Below, piece by piece: positions 36,889 through 49,800 of a DNA stretch of 64,000 nt. The DNA comes from Drosophila miranda (lineage: Eukaryota > Arthropoda > Insecta > Diptera > Drosophilidae): the NCBI RefSeq assembly GCF_003369915.1, contig NC_046675.1:10540001-10604000 (forward strand), in the 5' to 3' direction. Numbering within the stretch: the first letter of the stretch is position 1; each line of letters opens with the position of its first letter. The notes beneath the pieces are model-generated. The model saw nothing but the letters and a program-made list of their open reading frames with translations, did no database searches and had not been told where the DNA came from. Position numbers and translations under genes: made by a program.

Positions 36889-39800
36889 ATCTATGTGTGT
36901 GGTCTGTGTGTTTGTGTGTGCCTGGGCCACTTTTCTCCATTCCCAACTTTGTCACACTTTTAGCAACGCCTTCAAATATTTGCCTGTGTTCTGGGTCGCT
37001 TTTGCCTGCCTCTTCCTTAGCTGCTTCTGATTCTGCTTTTGCTTTTGCTTTTCCTGTTTATTGATTTTCCTCCTTCCCCCTGCTGCTGCTGTACTTTTCT
37101 CGCATTATTTATTGTCCCACTTCTTTTGCTGCCGCTTTAACTACTTGGATTCTCTGCTTGATGAGTATTTATAATTGCACTTAACGTATTACAAGAGTCC
37201 AGGCCCCAAGGAGAGCAGCGGGCGGGTCTCAATACTAATTAGTTGGCCAGTTCGTGGGCCAGGATCTTCTGCTCTGACGGCCGCTCATTCAAGCTCTGAA
37301 CTGAAATGACTCGTTGAGTGGCTGGTAGACGACGTCCCTCTTGGCCCTGAGTGGCACTTGCCGCCATTCGTAATGACGTCATTGCGGCCAGTCCGCGGCC
37401 GCGATTACGGGGTAGCTGGCAGGTGGCTGTCCATATGGAATCCATAATTGTACCCACAATCGCGGGCGACAGTCTGTTGCATATGTAGCAAGCACTTACA
37501 TCCCAACGCGACTGAGGCAATGCCATCAGAGGACGTCTACGAGGACGCTTTAAAGCTGGCAATTATTCGCGTTCGTATTTAGACCTCAATCAATATACTT
37601 TCGGACGATTTTCGACAGAGAAATTAACCCTTTTGATGGGACATGACCTGAAAATTTAATTATAGATTTCACAGGGCTATCAAACAATAATGGAATTCCT
37701 ACTAAGGCCCGACCGCCCGCAAACAGCACCGCATTCCACACTGCGTATGCGCGATATTATGGAAAATTGCTGTCCAGAAAATGTTCCATCTGCCAATCAC
37801 GAATGCCAGTCAATGAATCAAATCCGACCGAACTAGTTTCGCGTCATTATCATTCCCATATTTCGGACAGTTTTCAAATATTTGAAATTGAGTCGAGGTC
37901 TGGATCCAAAACAATCGAAATAAAAGCGAAAATGCTCCATGCTGGGCTGCTGGACTGCTGGGCTCCCCAGTTGTAATGTAAACACAAACTACATCGAGGG
38001 GAGAGCGAGAGATGACCTCTAATCGGCTCTATTATAATTTGTTATATAAATATCATTATCGCCATCAGCATGATTACCATCACATCGCATCCCATCGCAT
38101 CCCCAGTCATCATCAGCATTATTGTTGGGTCTGGCTTTGTGCCAGATATACACACTGCCGCTACATATATCATCTTTCGCTGTAATCATCCACTATGTGT
38201 TGTGGATTGTGTGTTGTGGGTATGTGGGCCATTTATATGCACATATTTTTTGGCATATTCTCGGGGCAGGATTCATCTCCATCTGCCTTTCTTGTTGTGT
38301 GCATAAAATATTTTTGCGGTAATTTTTCATGCTCACATTAGCGGCGTCTGTCAGTGGGGAGAGTGAGCGGGTGGGGCAGCCAATGTTGCAACATCAAGAA
38401 GTGTAGCCCCACCGCCCGCATAAATAAATAAAAACCAGAGCCAAGCCGTTCCATGCCCTGCCATCGGAGTCCTGGGCAGAACGCCAGAACGGCAGACTGT
38501 CGGACTCGACTACGTGGCTGCTTGTCGTTTAATCGGTATTGATTTTGTATTGTTACTCCGATGCCAATATTTTATTGTACATTCTGCTCTTGGCTCCTGT
38601 TCGCCTGGCTGCTGGCTCCTGGCCACGTCTCTTGCTTGCTTTCTTTCAACGATTGCGCTTTTGGCCATGCTCGGGCGTTAATTGAAAGCCATACAAATTG
38701 TGGCCCGGCTGGAAGGCAATTATAAAATTGTTTGGCCAAAGTTGATTGTAGCGTGAAATGGTCTAGGTCTAGGTCTGCACCTCCCCCTCACCCCCCCTTA
38801 ACTAACTAATGGGCAAGTCTTCGATAAAATCCAGCTAACACACACACGTACTCACATGAGGGAAAGGAGAACAGTGGCTGCCGTTAACGCTGAGAGATCA
38901 ATTGCTTATTTATTGTGCTACATTTTCAACAGGACTTTGCTTTTAATGCACAAACGTCGTCGTTGTTTGAGCCAAGTTCGATGGCTGTTGTCGTTGTAAG
39001 GGATATGCTTTGTGCCGGAGCCCAGACAGGGCTCGGGAATGGAGGGGGCATGCCACGACGGGACAGGACAGGCATGAACATGGGGCGGCCATCATTCCCA
39101 TTCCCTGTATCTTTCTGTGTCCTGCTCTGCATACACGCACACATGTATACACACATGACCAGGAAAATCTATAATTCATTTGGCCAATGGATTCGAAGCG
39201 ATGGCCCATTGCAGATGCATATTAATTTCATAACAGTCAACGTTAAATTGTATTAAAACTGGCATTCGATAACGCAATTATCGAGTGTTACGATTACGTT
39301 CACGACCTGCAGTTGTCGGCTGGCTAGGGGGTCGCATCTGAAGTTGTATAATGGCATTAAACTCGAATCCGTGTGCGACTTAACGGGTATTTTCAATGGA
39401 CATTAATTTTCTCCTTGGAGATGTTTTATTTTCTTTTATGTTCTTGATGGAGAAAGCACGGAGATTCCCAATTGAATATGGCAACCGGAAATATACTCGT
39501 AATTGAATCGGAAAAATTCATTCCAATAAATGGTTAGAATTTTCTTTCACATTTTCCTTCTCTCTGTGGTTCTCTTCCTCTCTTGGCCGTCCTCTCCGGT
39601 TCTCTTGTTGGGCATCCTCTTCGTTTCGCTTTCTCTGTGGGTCGTTCTCGTCGTTTCGCTTTCGCTTGTGAGCCTTTGGTCGAAACGTTTTTCCTTTGCC
39701 CGCGACGACTAAATCTGCGGTATGCCCCAATAAAAATAGACACGTTCTCACAGTTTCCATTTGCCACCAGGCGGCAGATGCATTTCGCAATTTTCGCAGC

Positions 39801-40081
39801 TTTCGCAGTGCCACCAAGAACCCAAAATCCCACACAAATACGCGACAAAAAGACTGTGAAACCATTCAATTGGGGAAAAGTTTTAATTGAGTTTTTCGCA
39901 TCCAATCAAATAATAAAATCAAAACCCATCCTTAGAATAAAAAGCAGAGGCGAAGGAGGGAACGGGTACCGGTAAAGAAATTAGTGCAATTCAATCGACG
40001 CAAATCGAAACCTGGAATAAGGCCAATTAAAGATATTAATTGAATTAACGCAAACGCAAACGCGGGAATAAAAGTGCAAAA

Positions 40082-40113
40082 ATGTTTGGCTGCATCTATC
40101 AGCTGTGGGATTG
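40082..40113 (+). CDS. Alternative first coding exon of the PLEKHA-like gene
   Basis: ATG in the context AAAAATG opens MFGCIYQLWD and ends with a donor TTG|GTGAGT after two bases of a Trp codon. Spliced to the acceptor at 40428 it gives ...QLWDW followed by LEAPPLFTAGT and then the conserved start MDAKKLQQ. The phase fits exactly and no stop intervenes. It would add 22 residues to the N terminus. The start at 40462, with a near-perfect GGCACCATGG context, remains the default. Confidence 0.5.
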
Positions 40114-40427
40114 GTGAGTATTCGTACCGTTCTCCCCCTGAGAAAACTGCGAAACTGCGGCACGGCACGGCAAGGTCAGCCGTGTGTCTGTGGCCCCAGC
40201 AGCGTCAGCGTCATTGTCTGTGCCTGTGGCTGGGACTGCAGTTAATCAATTACGGTCAATTACGCGACAAGCAAGTGCACCTGCCTTCCGCTGATGGGGT
40301 TTCCGTTCCGCGAAATTGCAAGGCCCAGCCGCGGCTTTAGGGCTTTACAGCTCTACGGCTCTACGCCTGCCCCGGGACCAAACACCAAACAAAGTTTTTA
40401 ACGGCTTGGTTTTTTCTCTCATTGCAG

Positions 40428-43400
40428 GTTGGAGGCGCCACCGCTCTTCACGGCCGGCACCATGGACGCCAAGAAGTTGCAGCAGTTGCAGGAGGCGGCC
40501 ATACTCGCCCAGCAGCAGAAAAAGCTGCCGCTGGCGTACCAAACGAATCTCATGGACTACCGCACGGCCACACATTCGCCGGCGGCGATCTACCACCAAG
40601 CGCTGTATCAGCAATCTCCCACGGCCACCAGCTCCAGCGGCGGTGGGCCCCTCTCCCCCATCGAGATGCAGCCGCAGTCGAAGCACCACCATCTGATGAA
40701 GCACGGCCACGGCGGCACTTCGAGCAGCTCCCACAGCTCCCCCTATCATCAGTCATACTCGAGCAGCGGCGGGACGGGCGAGCAGATCTACCAGTCGCCC
40801 ACGGAGCGCACATACCTGGCGGCGGCGGGGCGGCTGCAGGCCAGCAATGCGATGGCCGGACACAATCCGATATCGGCGCTGCAGGCCCAGTACCAGCAGC
40901 TGCATCAGGCCAAGATGCACGCCCAGTTGGCCACCCAGAACGAGGCGGCCCACCAGCAGCAGCGAACCTTTGCTATGCGGCAGGCCATCAATCCACCGAC
41001 AGGCCACTACCACATGAGTCAGTCCCCCAGCATGGTGTCCAACATGACGACCATTACTCAGCAGCAGCAGCAACAGCAGCAGCAATTGTTGCAACAGCAG
41101 CAGCAGAGGGCTCCCCCCTCCACGCTGAATCTGCAGAATCAATATCAGCCGGCGCAGGGTCCGTTGAAGCTGCAACAACAGCAGCAGCAACAGCAGCAGC
41201 AGCAGCAGCTGCAACCGCAGATGCCGAAACACTACCAGGAGCAGCTTTATGCTCACCAGCAACAGCTCCAGCTTCAGCAGCAACAGCAACAACAACAGCA
41301 ACAACAACAGCAGCAGCAGCAACATCGCCATAAAGCAGATCTCCAGACACCAGGCAGCGAGCATGGGACGGTCTACATCCAACAGAATCATCCCGGACAC
41401 GTGGTTAACCAGGCCTGTCAGACCCAGATATCCACGGTGAAGCCCAAGGCGACGCCCAGCTCCGAAGAGTCCTCATCCACATCTACCAAGAGTCCCACTC
41501 ACGCGCCACTTGATCGCAAGAAAAGCGCGGGCTCCATTCAGGCTCTCAAGTCGCCCATCACCAAGCGGCCACCCACTTCGCCCGTCACTCTGTCTGGCTG
41601 GCTGCACAAGCAGGGCTCTGATGGCCTGAAGGTGTGGCGCAAGCGGTGGTTCGTCCTGGCCGAGTATTGCATGTACTACTACAAGGGGCCCGAGGAGGAG
41701 AAGCTGCTGGGGTCGGTGCTGTTGCCTTCGTATCGTGTGTCCGCCTGTTTGCCGGAGGACAAGATCTACCGCAAGTTTGCCTTCAAGTGCGAGCACCAGA
41801 ACATGAGAACCTACTGGCTGGCGGCGGAGAGTGCCGACGCCATGATGCAGTGGGTGCGAGCCCTGGCGGCGGCCAGTCTGATGCAGGCTCCTAGCAGCGG
41901 TGAATCGGAGCCGAGTGTCAGTTCCTCCCTCAACCACAGTGGGGAGAACTCGGACTCGGGCATCCACACCCTGCAATCGCAGCCCAGCAAGGGACAGCCG
42001 ACGCCGTCCTCGGACAACGCCGGAAGCACTGGCGGCGGTGGAGCTCAGCCCCTGTACGCCAATGCTCCGCCCAAGCCGCGTCGCACCAACGACGGCGGCT
42101 ACTCCTCCCCATCGCCGGAGCACAACGAACAGCCGCAGCAGCAGCAGCAGTCATCTAGTCGTCGCCTGATGTCGCCCACGCAGCAGCTTTACCAGCAGCA
42201 GCAGCAGCAGCAGCACCAACAACAGCAACAACAACGATCTCAGCAGCAGCCACAGCAGCCGCAGCAGCAGCAGCATCATGCCATCTACGACACGAGGACG
42301 GGCCACGTATCGTCCGCCCTGCAGCTGCAGCAGGCCCAGCAGCAGTACAATCTGGATCATCTGGAGGCGCAGTTCCAGCAGCAGCAGCTAGACATGGAGG
42401 AGCAGATTGTCCGACTGCAGCAGCAGCGAGCCGCCGAGGATATCTACGGCGAGCGGGAGATATACATGGCGAAGCTGATACAGCAGCAGCGGGCCGCAGG
42501 CGGAGGCGGCTATCCCACCCAGCAGCAGCTCCTGCAGGCCGAGCGACGCACTCCGGATGCCTATGGACGGTCCAAACAACAGCGCCTCTTTGCTGCCGCA
42601 GCAGCTGCAGCGGACTACGAGGATATCTACAACATGTCGCAATTGGGCGGCGGTGGCGGTGGAGCAGTGCCCATGTCCGCCCAGGAGGCTCTGCTGCAGG
42701 AGGCGGCCAGCTACCGACGGCCCCTTAGCCCGCCCAGCTACGATGGCAGTAAGCATTTGCCGGCCATGCCCCAACGATACACGCCCAACCACTTGGAGGT
42801 AAGTGCAATTCTCCCCGAAGGCAATCAAAGTTGCATGCCACCACCAGCAGCTCCAGCCACACGGTTTCTGATTACCTGCCACTTGATATCCACGGTATCC
42901 ATGGCATCCCTTCGCATTCGAAACTTTAGGGGCACTTGGGGGCGTTGGCGTTGGCTTTGCCGTTGCCTTTGACGTTAAGGTTGGCGTGGGCGTGAACGTG
43001 GGCGAAGGTCATCCCATCAAATCATCTGCGATGCTACTTGATGTTGTCTGATTGCAGCAAAAGAATGGAGCTGGAAGTACAGCACGAAGGGGGTTCCAAG
43101 AGGGGCTCTGACCTAGTTCGAAAGTTTCCCGGAATTCCACCTCAGCACGTAGCAGGGTTTCACTTTTATTTGCCCTTGCCGGGGCAGGAATAAATTCTGA
43201 TTATGTTGCTGTGTTGCCTTGTTGCCTGTGAGCTGCGGCACAGGATGATACAGCGAAGGACTCCATCAAGCCGAGTACAAAACGTATTTCAGGTCCATCT
43301 GCCTGAAGTGCCCTTTTAGTGCAACATTCTCTATCCATTCCCCGTCCCCATGCACATTGTTGGCCAACAGAATACCTGAGGGTCTTAGCTGGAAACTTTC

Positions 43401-43819
43401 CGTTTCGAGCAGCAGTCGGCTGGGAGGCCCACCCCAGACGCCTCTCAAGCCCCCGCACTTTGCTGGCTGCCCGCGCGCACTCTTTAATTGGACGTTAGTG
43501 TGTCAGTGGGTTGCTAAATTGCAGAAATTTGTTCACCCATGGGTCGGGCGCTGCAATTTCCTTCAAATGCAACTTTATGAGGCACTGGCAGACGTGGCAG
43601 GAGGAGGAGCAGGAACTTGAGCAGCTGCTTTGTGGGTCAAACGGCCAAGACGGCCAGGAAATGAGTAGCGTGCATGATTTATGGACCCGGTCCTGGGCCT
43701 GGCCAGGAGCAGCTGTGCCTCCGTGTGTGTGCCTTCGCTTGTGCCAAGTGTCGAACAAGTTACGGGCCACGCCAATCTCCCAGCGGCAGTTTTAAAATGC
43801 CAACCGCCCTACCAGCCAC

Positions 43820-43866
<47 letters not shown>

Positions 43867-46800
43867 TCCAGCCATTACATAACATAACATAACCCCCTCT
43901 CTTGCTTGCTCTTTCTCTTTATTCCTCCCCGCAGGCCAACGCTGATCAGATAATCAATACCATGGACTTGCGTGCCCGCTCCGCAGCGGCCATCGTGCGA
44001 CCACACTCGGCTGACTTTCTGGAGTATGAGGCGCGTGCCGAGGCCGCTGCAGCTGCGGCAGCCGCAGCGGTGGCCCAGAGCAAGCACGAAAGCGGACGTG
44101 CCCCGCGACCCAAGTCCAGCCTGGACATCAACCGCACTCCGGACAGCTTCTACTACTCGGAGGCCAGCTACGCGGAGAAGATGCGCAAGAGTGCGCTCTA
44201 CCTGCAGAGCGGAGGAGCGGGCGCAGCGCAGCCACAGCAGGCGGGCAGCTATCGCACCGCAACCGGGGACTTTGGGTCGGGCGTGAACACCATTGGTTAC
44301 GAGAATCCCTACGAGCGGGCGTACAAGCGCCAGGAACTGCTGGCCGAGGCGCAGGCCCAGGGTGGCGTCGCCAGCAGCATGCCACGCATGAGTCGCTCGG
44401 CCAGCCAGGGGGCAGGCTGTGGGTCGGTGGCCCGCTCTGCCTCCGCCCTGCCACAACAGCAGCAGCACCAGCACCAGCTGCAGCAGCAGCACTCGGAGGA
44501 GCTGCCTCCACTCAATGTGCATCCGGGCTCCATTTTCCCGCCCTCGATGTCCACGCAGGAGATCATATGCAAGAACGAGCAGTTTCTGCGCTCGGCCAGT
44601 GCCCGGCTACCGAAGCGCAGCGGCGGCATGGATGACGACTACTCGGCGGACAACTCGACCACAACATCGCCCACATCGGGGGCTGTGCCCTCGCCGCAGC
44701 ACGCCCAAGATGGGGAGCGCAAGCGGGAGGAGTCTATGAAGCGGCTTCTGGAGTGGAAGCAGCGCATGCTGCAGTCCCCTCTCACCCGGAAGGGCGTGCA
44801 GCAGGGCGGTAGCAACATGTCTGCCATGTCGAAGCTGGGCAGCAACCCGAACATTCTGCTCTCCTCGACGGCGGTGGCCAGTGGCGCACGCTACGGCCCC
44901 CAGGCCGGCAAGACGGGCCTCTTGGTGAACGGCGCCAGCTCTGCCGCGGGTGGAGGAGCCAATCCGGCCCCAGCCGGAGGCATACAACGTTCCAGATCGG
45001 AGACTCAGGCCAATGTGGGACCCGGCGGAGTGTACAACAGCTACTCTTCGGACGATGAGGGTGAGTCCAAACACCGGCTTGATCGCATCCCATACGTATT
45101 CCCCATTTTTGCTTTGCTTTCACTCTGTCTGTCCCTCCTATGTACTACGACTGTATCTCTCTGCATCTGTCTCTATTCCGTATTTGTATCTGTACATCAG
45201 TATCGGTATCTGTATCTGTATCTGTAGCTATATCTGTATCTGTAGCTGTTGCTAACCGCGTGCTGCGTGCTGCGTTCTGCGTTCTTTACTTTTACTTTTA
45301 TTTGCTCTTTTGCTTTGCTTTCAATTAGTTGCATGTTGACCCTACCGAGACGGTCTCTACTTTGCCTCTTGCGCCTGCTCCTGCTCCCGTTCCCGCTCCT
45401 CTTGTTTTGTAGTTGCGTAATTCCTTCCTCCGGGCTAAGCCCAGGGCTTACACTTGGCTGGAAACCGTTGCGTTCCCATTCTAAATTGAGCTTTAAGACA
45501 ATATTTAAAAGCCCTTTTCTGCGTACTTTCCACCTTACCAACCTTACCAGCCAATCCTTTTCCCATTAACCTAGTATACCTAAGCTTTCCCCCATTTCAA
45601 TGCTAATTTATCATGGCCAGACTTAACCACACAAAAGCTTCAAGTAGTTTAATATTTGTGAGCTTTTTTGTTTGCTGGGGTAGCAGCCCCAATTTGTTTG
45701 TTGCATTTTTTATGATTTAATAAATAGAGTTAATTGGAAAACAAGAAATAATCGAGTTAAACGAACCGAATCGAAACTGAAACAAAAAACAAGAAACCTT
45801 CCTGCCGTCCGCACACATCACACACAGCTACACAAACACACAAACACAACACACACACACAAACACTCATGCACAATAGAAACTTCCAAATGCGATAAAT
45901 GATGATAAAGAATAATTAAAAGACGATGCCCGAAAGTAGGCAACGCAGGCGGTCCGTCGACAGCGTCTGTGTTTGTACATTTTTACTTTTCATTCTTTCA
46001 ACAAAAATGGAAAATGGAAAACGGAATAATCCATAAACAAATATCTATGTAGTCACATCTATATCTCTCTCTCTACATATCTCTCTCTCTCTTTCTTTAT
46101 TTTTAAATGTATTTATTTCATGGGTTTAGTTTTGCAAATGGTATAAAACATCTCCAAAAATATTCCACAAAATACATTCCATCTCTAGCGTAGCTAATTT
46201 CATTTTCGTCTTCATACATGACTGGGTGATTGGTATTTCTACTACTAAATGCCGCTGTAAACTTCGCACTAAACCCCAATAAAATACAAAAAAAAATACC
46301 ACAAAAAAAACCAAATAAAACTCAACTCAAACTCAATCTGGGATCATAGCGCAATCGAACACCCATTTTGATTGAATTTAATTACAAAACCAGCAAGATA
46401 TAAAAATATTTGTTTTATATTTCTTCTTTTTCCACATAAAAAATATAAATATTCTCGTTGTGTATACGTTAATTTTTGGCTCTCTTTAAACGAAAAAAAC
46501 ACAATTTTCAATTTGTAAATGTTGTATATGTAAAAAAAAAAAATCAAAATCGATTTTAAAAAAATACTCGCAAAAACATAAAACAAAAACGCACGATAAA
46601 ACACGCAGATGGGACTGTGGATGATACAGGGTATCATGGTGGCGCGGCAGGAAGGTCTACAACAGAAACAACAACGACTAATGAAAATACAATAACAACA
46701 ACAACAACGACAGGAAACACAATAGCAATAGCAACAACAACAACAACAACAATAGCATTAGAAACGAACAAAACGACAATAGAAAGACTTAGTAGTAGCA

Positions 46801-49800
46801 CCAACTTAAGCAGTTTAACACCAACAACAACACCAACAGGAAGAGGAGAAGGAAACACACCAACAACACCAGCAACGCCAACAACAACACCAACAATCAA
46901 TGCAAAATTCCATCTAAAACCCATTCTGAAAGTGCACGAGGCCAGCAGAACGCCCATTATTCAGGTACAGCCCAAACGGCCCGAAGAGAGGCCTAAACTG
47001 AAATTGCAATTGCCACCGGCGGACCTAGATGGGGAGGATGGGGAGCAGCCCGTTCCCATTTTGCCAAAGAAAACAGCGCCCAAGTCGCCGCAGAATGCCA
47101 ATTATGTTCCCGTATACAACAATAAGCTGGTCAGCAGCGGCAACTACGAAAACATGGAATTTGGCAAGCCAATTCAGAGCCCAGTCCAAGCCCAGGCAGA
47201 GGCAGAGGCACCGTCCCAGGACAGTGTGGCGATTAATGATCCCGAGGAGACACCAATGCTGATGCAGCTAAAGCTGTTTAAGGAGCAGCAACAAGAGGCT
47301 GCACAAAAGCAGGAGCAGCAGCAGCAGCAGCAGCAGAGGGAGGAGGAGCCACAGACCGAGGACGATTTAACGCCAACGGCAGAAAGCAGGCCTCCACTAG
47401 GAGAGGCCTCTATAGATTATGATGATGATGATGCAGCTCGAATTAGAGACGATATACAGGCAGATGGGGATGGCGATGCCGATTCCGATGCCTATGCAGA
47501 TGAATTGGAGGATGATGAGGATGAGAGCACTGCCTGTGAGGAGTACACAGATGATGACATTGACGAGGCCTTGGCACAAGATGATGATGATGATGATTAT
47601 GAGAAGAAGGAGGCGTCGTCGGCTGACATGACTGACCTCCCAAGTGATAAGGAGCTGCAGCAGCTTTATGTCAACGAGCCTATTACGCCCACGGATCAGC
47701 AGTTCGATGAGAGCCACTATCTGCCTATGACACCCAAGAAGGTGGAACTGGGTCAACCAGGCACCCTCAGCCTGGTGGCCACGCACGACAGCTACTTGGA
47801 GGAGGAGAACCACTATGTGGAAATGACCAAGGGCATTCAGGACGAGGATGGCAGAAACAACTACGAGATCATGTGCATTGCCAGCACTAGCAGCAGCAAA
47901 ATAACCAAAGCGGAGCCTGTTTACATGGAGCTGTCAGGGGTCAAGGCATCGGCAGCAGCCACAGCAGCCGAAGAGTCACACTGCTCTTCAGGTCGCTCTA
48001 CGCTGAAAAAGGGTAAGAAATCCGGCACAGAGACTCTGAAGAAGAAGTCCAAGAAGAGGCAGGGCAAGGACATGCCGGATATACTGAAGCCAGCCAAAAG
48101 TGCCCTGGCCCTAGCCAGCGATAGCTCAGACGCCGACGACGAGAGCAGCAGGCAGCAGCTGGAGGCCAAGAAGCTGCGCTCGCGGTCGCGTTTCAGTCTG
48201 TCGGACACTTTTAGGCCGGCGTCCTACTACCTGGGCGCCTCCACACCGCTGAACAACTATGCGGAGAGCTCGGATAGCGAAATATTGCCCCCGCCGCCCA
48301 TTCCCGACTCCCCGCCGCCCATGGAGGAGCTGAAGACCGAGGAGATTTTCTCCTCGGAGCACTACGACACCGTGAAGAGGCGTGACAGCAAGGTGAACCT
48401 GTCCTACGAGCAGCTGCCCAAGATGCATGCCAGCAATACGTCCCTAAATCTGTCGAAGACCGATCCCAGCACCACGCTGAAGAGCAGTCGCCTCTCCCTG
48501 CCCGACCACTTTGCCAAGGCGCGTGGCGGCACCGCATCGCGGGCTGCAGCCACGGCAACCAAGGGCACTGCCACGCCCACTGTTCTCCTGAAGCAGCATC
48601 ACGCCCGCACTCTGTCCGACTCGAACTACAGCTGCCAGACGGACAACAGCTCTTCGCGCACTTCCTCGGACCTGGAACTCTATCGAAAGCGAGGACAGCA
48701 GCGTCCGTCGCCGGCCCGGTGTCCCAGCAATAACTCCCTGCCCCTGCGCTATGTGGGGGACAGCAGCGAGAACGAGTCGTCCGTGGAGTTTAGGCAGCGG
48801 TCGGACTCGGAGCTGGATCGCCAGCGGTCACGGCGACCCCTCTCCCAGGAGTCGATCAGTGAGATCGAGTCGCTGAGCGAACAGTTCGAGGAGACTCTGA
48901 GCAGCCACGAGCTGGACACGTACCTGAGCCATCTCCAGGGCAGGGATCTGCTGCCCTATCAGCACACGAGCACTAGTCATGCCACGCCCACCAGCCACCT
49001 GCTGAACGATGCCAATGCTGCGGCCGGCGCGGATATTCTGACCAATCTGATCAAGCCGCCGAAGACTTTCCGCAATGCGGATGACGGCGACGGGGAGCAG
49101 CACTTTTACGGCAACATCCACTTCCTCTCCTCCACGGACTCCATCCAGCAGCTGGGCGAAGGAGGAGCGGCTGTGGCAGCGGCAGCGGCTGCCTACCTCA
49201 CGCCCATGCACAGCCGGAACAACAGCAACATATCCACGCAATCGGCTCCGTACTACTACTCCGAGCTGCCGGCACCACTGCCGCTGAACAACCAGCGGGA
49301 CATCCACGCCCATGGCCTGAACATTGCCCACATTCACAATCCCATCGATCGGCACCAGTTCAATATGGATGCCCTGGTGGACAAGGACCAGGCCATCGAC
49401 AGCAAGAATCTGTACTGCGTGAAGGCCAACAACGAGAAGCTCAGCTACAGCAGCAACAAGAACCTGAACCTGAAGGCGGGCCAGGCGCAGCTCAAGCTGA
49501 ACAACATGCAGCTTGTGGGCGGCGAGGCAGTGGAGGGGCCAGCAGGAGAGAGCGGGGTCAGCGGCAGCAGCCCCAGCAGCCCCAGCAGCAGCGGGACCCA
49601 GAGCCATCCACTAAACCCAGCCCATTCATTTCTCACAACTACTAAAAACACAAATCTCGCTCGTAAATCGATTGGTGGTAGCCTCTTGGATGAAGGACCT
49701 CATAGCGATAGCGGTAACGATGGTGTTAACGTTCATGGTGTGGGTGTGGACAAGAGCAGACCCTCTGCAGAGTCGGCTGGCCCAGAAGGAGGCCCACTAC

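Larger units (their letters stand above)
12457..40427 (+). other. Large intron (about 28 kb) of the PLEKHA-like gene
   Basis: Apart from the nested E2 gene (14387-14981) and a likely leader exon (29820-29898), I found no coding unit here. The sequence is rich in short tandem repeats, runs of A or T, and Cys/Ser-like low-complexity ORFs on both strands that have no family character. Stretches such as 15000-29800 and 29900-40080 hold nothing I can name. Regulatory elements are likely in an intron this long but cannot be located by eye. The extent depends on the 12456 exon belonging to this gene. Confidence 0.5.

Noticed and set aside
43819-43865. Regular short repeats that might suggest a CRISPR array
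   Set aside because: It is a perfect tetranucleotide microsatellite without spacers in a eukaryotic intron.
45061-45227. Read-through extension of the exon ending at 45060
   Set aside because: The donor GAGG|GTGAGT is strong and both downstream acceptors fit its phase; the extension is repetitive Leu/Tyr from ATCTGT repeats.
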